Positions 14,263 to 15,995 of a DNA stretch of 15,995 nt are shown here, in pieces. Numbering within the stretch: position 1 is the stretch's first letter; each line of letters opens with the position of its first letter. The translations under genes were made by a program, and so were the position numbers. The stretch comes from Verrucomicrobiota bacterium (GTDB lineage Bacteria > Verrucomicrobiota > Verrucomicrobiae > Chthoniobacterales > UBA10450). The stretch covers positions 1,608-17,602 of the forward strand of contig QHOZ01000125.1 in NCBI GenBank assembly GCA_003219495.1. Reading direction: 5' to 3'. The notes beneath the pieces were generated by a model that saw only the letters and a list, made by a program, of their open reading frames with translations, did no database searches and was not told the DNA's origin.

Positions 14263-14278
14263 ACGACACCCCACAGTG
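14254..14278. promoter_or_regulatory. Inverted repeat over the -35 box, possible operator
   Basis: CACTGT (14254-14259) and ACAGTG (14273-14278) are perfect inverted half-sites separated by 13 bases. The left half overlaps the TTGACA box of the STAS promoter, where a bound dimer would block RNA polymerase. Six-base half-sites are short, so chance is possible. Confidence 0.3.
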
Positions 14279-14297
14279 CTTCGGGGAGAGCGGGTTG

Positions 14298-14906
14298 CTA
14301 TTCCCACATATAGGAGTGCTTTTCCGCGACAATCCGGCCGTTCTCGATCAAACAACAACGCCACGCAATCACGCGCCCGTCGTCGAAAAAATCGTCCCCC
14401 ACCACCTTGAATTCCGTTCTGTAACTGCCACGCGCATCGGGATACGACGCCTCCTGCGCCTGCACGTGAGCATGTAATTTTTCCTGCCGGTACTCCAGGC
14501 GCACCGTCAAATTCGCGGCTCGCTTCGCTTTCCAAAAAAAATCGAAATAATTTCCGACGCGCTCGCGCTGATCGAGTTTCGTGACCGCGCCGAACAATCG
14601 GTACTGCCGCTCAAAACGAATGGACGCGTCTTGCACGGTCGTGGTTTTGCTCGAAGGCGCGGTGCTCGTCAGCTTGCCGCCCTTTGTTGCGGTCTGCGCG
14701 GATTGATTGTTCGCGCTGTTCTTGTCCTGACCCGGCGGCGTTTCCGTCAGCTGATAGAGCTTGGTCTTTCGAAATTCGAAATCGTCACTCAATGCGACCG
14801 GCAACGGCACGACGCGCTCGATGACGCGCGGTTGCGGGCGAGTGCGCGCGAAAACGCTTGAAGCAGCGACAGCAATGACAATCGCCAACGTGATTTTCGA
14901 ATGCAT
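14298..14906 (-). CDS. Secreted or periplasmic protein of unknown function
   Basis: I do not recognise a family. The ATG at 14906 has GGAG six bases upstream (complement of 14913-14916) and opens with a signal peptide, MHSKITLAIVIAVAASSVFA, with a likely cleavage after VFA; a frame extension to 14957 would spoil this and overlap the neighbour. The mature part is about 180 residues. A Ser/Thr/Asn-rich disordered stretch lies near 55-95. It is followed by a beta-rich domain with ASIRFERQYRLFGAVTKLDQ, FDFFWKAKRAANLTVRLEYR and SYRTEFKVVGDDFFDDGRVI. Two adjacent cysteines occur near the end (WRCCLI). There is no lipobox and no obvious membrane anchor. It lies divergent to the nuclease gene across 49 bases, and its stop is 78 bases from the STAS start. 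Confidence 0.7.
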   Translation of the reverse strand: MHSKITLAIVIAVAASSVFARTRPQPRVIERVVPLPVALSDDFEFRKTKLYQLTETPPGQDKNSANNQSAQTATKGGKLTSTAPSSKTTTVQDASIRFERQYRLFGAVTKLDQRERVGNYFDFFWKAKRAANLTVRLEYRQEKLHAHVQAQEASYPDARGSYRTEFKVVGDDFFDDGRVIAWRCCLIENGRIVAEKHSYMWE

Positions 14907-14955
14907 CTGGCGCTCCACGTATAGCACTCGCGCGCCTCCAACTCTACATTCTTTC

Positions 14956-15995
14956 ATGCTCGAGGTGCGCTACGATCACGGCGTTTATCTGCCCGCGCAC
15001 GATCTCTGGCTCGATCCCTGGGAGCCAAAACGCTTCGCGTTCGTTTCGCACGCGCATAGCGATCACATCGCGCCGCATCAGGAGATGATTCTTTCCGAGC
15101 GCACCGCGCGTTTGATGCAAGCGCGCATGCCCGGAACGCGCGTCGAGCACGTTTTGCCCTTCGGCGAACAACGGCGCGTGCACGACGTCGATCTAATGTT
15201 GTTGCCGGCCGGACACATTTTCGGTTCGGCCCAATTGTTCCTTACGCACGAGAACGAAACGTTGCTTTACACCGGCGATTTCAAATTGCGCCATGGCAAA
15301 TCCGCCGAAGCCGCGGAATGGCGCGAAGCCGACACCTTGATTATGGAAACGACGTTCGGTTTGCCGCGTTATCAGTTTCCGCCAACCGAAAAGGTCATGG
15401 AGCAGATCGTCGCCTTCGCGCGCGAGGCGATCGACGACGGCGCAGTTCCAGTGCTACTCGGCTATTCGTTAGGCAAAGCGCAGGAGATTTTGTGCGCGCT
15501 CGACGGCGCGGGACTGATGCCAATGCTGCACGGCTCCGTTTTTCAAATGACGCGCATCTACGAGCAGTTCGGCCAATCGTTTTGCAAATATGTTCGTTAC
15601 AACAAGAACGACGTCGCCGGCAAAGTTCTCATTTGTCCGCCGAGCGCGAGTCATTCCCCAATGATCGAAAAAATTCCGCGCAAGAGAGTCGCAATGATCA
15701 GCGGTTGGGCGGTTGAGCCGAGCGCAATCTATCGTTATCAAGTCGACGCCGCGTTTCCGCTCTCCGACCACGCCGACTACAACGATCTCATCCGCTATGT
15801 CGATCTTGTGAAACCGAAGCGCGTTCTGACGTTGCATGGATTCGCGGCGGAATTCGCGCGCGACCTGCGCGAGCGCGGAATTGAAGCGTGGGCGCTCAGC
15901 GAAGAAAACCAAATGGAATTCAAAATGCCGAAGCCTTCCGTAGTGGCAGGCGTGTCGCCCACATCTAAAAAAACTGCGGTCGACACGGCCGCCTC
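14956..15995 (+). CDS. MBL-fold / beta-CASP nuclease, ligase-associated exonuclease type (3' end outside window)
   Basis: The frame opens at the ATG at 14956 (MLEVRYDHGVYLPAHDLWLD) and has no stop before the window ends, 346 codons later. The metallo-beta-lactamase metal motif HAHSDH is near residue 32-37, followed by AGHIFGSAQ and the aspartate of YTGDF. The beta-CASP part has METTFG (motif A), PLSDHADYNDLI (motif B) and TLHGF (motif C). This is the COG1236 group: RNA 3'-end processing nucleases and the related bacterial exonucleases found beside ATP-dependent DNA ligases. Bacterial members of this size usually belong to the ligase-associated set, but the ligase itself would lie beyond the window. 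The recognisable domain ends near codon 326; the last 20 codons are a low-quality tail coded by a palindromic repeat. Confidence 0.85.
   Translation, partial: MLEVRYDHGVYLPAHDLWLDPWEPKRFAFVSHAHSDHIAPHQEMILSERTARLMQARMPGTRVEHVLPFGEQRRVHDVDLMLLPAGHIFGSAQLFLTHENETLLYTGDFKLRHGKSAEAAEWREADTLIMETTFGLPRYQFPPTEKVMEQIVAFAREAIDDGAVPVLLGYSLGKAQEILCALDGAGLMPMLHGSVFQMTRIYEQFGQSFCKYVRYNKNDVAGKVLICPPSASHSPMIEKIPRKRVAMISGWAVEPSAIYRYQVDAAFPLSDHADYNDLIRYVDLVKPKRVLTLHGFAAEFARDLRERGIEAWALSEENQMEFKMPKPSVVAGVSPTSKKTAVDTAA
15945..15993. repeat. Imperfect inverted-repeat element in the tail of the nuclease gene
   Basis: GGCAGGCGTGTCG (15945-15957) and CGACACGGCCGCC (15981-15993) are inverted repeats matching at 11 of 13 positions, separated by 23 bases that include a run of seven A. 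Each arm can also fold locally: GGCG-TGT-CGCC (15949-15959) and GCGGTC/GGCCGC (15976-15992). It lies in frame in the nuclease reading frame and gives a tail (VVAGVSPTSKKTAVDTAA) unlike the enzyme. The window ends here, so the far edge is unknown. Confidence 0.5.

Overview
The window is chromosomal DNA of a GC-rich, probably Gram-negative bacterium. The autotransporter-type beta-barrel relic, the signal peptides, the gene string ftsK-rodZ-rimO, the rplS-rnhB-yraN block, and a beta-CASP exonuclease of the kind often placed beside an ATP-dependent DNA ligase fit the Verrucomicrobiota, perhaps a soil Chthoniobacterales-like lineage. That placement is inference from gene content and protein style and was not tested by phylogeny. 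Most genes are housekeeping genes.

Layout. Nucleotides 1-4900, plus strand: the 3' end of ftsK, rodZ, rimO, a proline-rich tail-anchored protein that shares a base with trxA, and a response regulator that has only a coiled coil after its receiver. Nucleotides 5019-5494: a VOC-fold protein converging on tRNA-Arg(CCG), which is on the minus strand with a recognisable promoter. Nucleotides 5576-7417, minus strand: a beta-propeller/autotransporter gene broken at two places. Nucleotides 7521-8937, plus strand: rplS, rnhB and yraN. Nucleotides 8941-14219, minus strand: a run read as STAS antagonist, GAF-SpoIIE phosphatase (frameshifted), grpE, dnaJ, a DUF4190-type membrane protein, then rsmE. Nucleotides 14298-15995: a secreted protein of unknown function divergent from a beta-CASP nuclease that runs off the end. 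No gene-free stretch exceeds 300 bases.

How the genes work together. The most coherent group is 14219 down to 10556. A good sigma70-like promoter precedes a STAS protein and a SpoIIE-type phosphatase, the two halves of a partner-switching stress pathway. The phosphatase overlaps grpE by four bases (ATGA), and dnaJ follows after 21 bases. This suggests that stress signalling and the DnaK co-chaperones are made from one transcript.

The most unusual DNA signal is a 51-base palindromic element (12229-12279). It can fold as an outer stem carrying two inner hairpins and sits in frame inside the N-terminal tail of grpE. A second, imperfect inverted-repeat element lies in frame in the tail of the last gene (15945-15993). 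Together they suggest a dispersed palindromic repeat family that enters coding regions without breaking them. Three disrupted junctions (near 5963, 6685 and 13362) are either gene decay or assembly errors; raw reads would decide.
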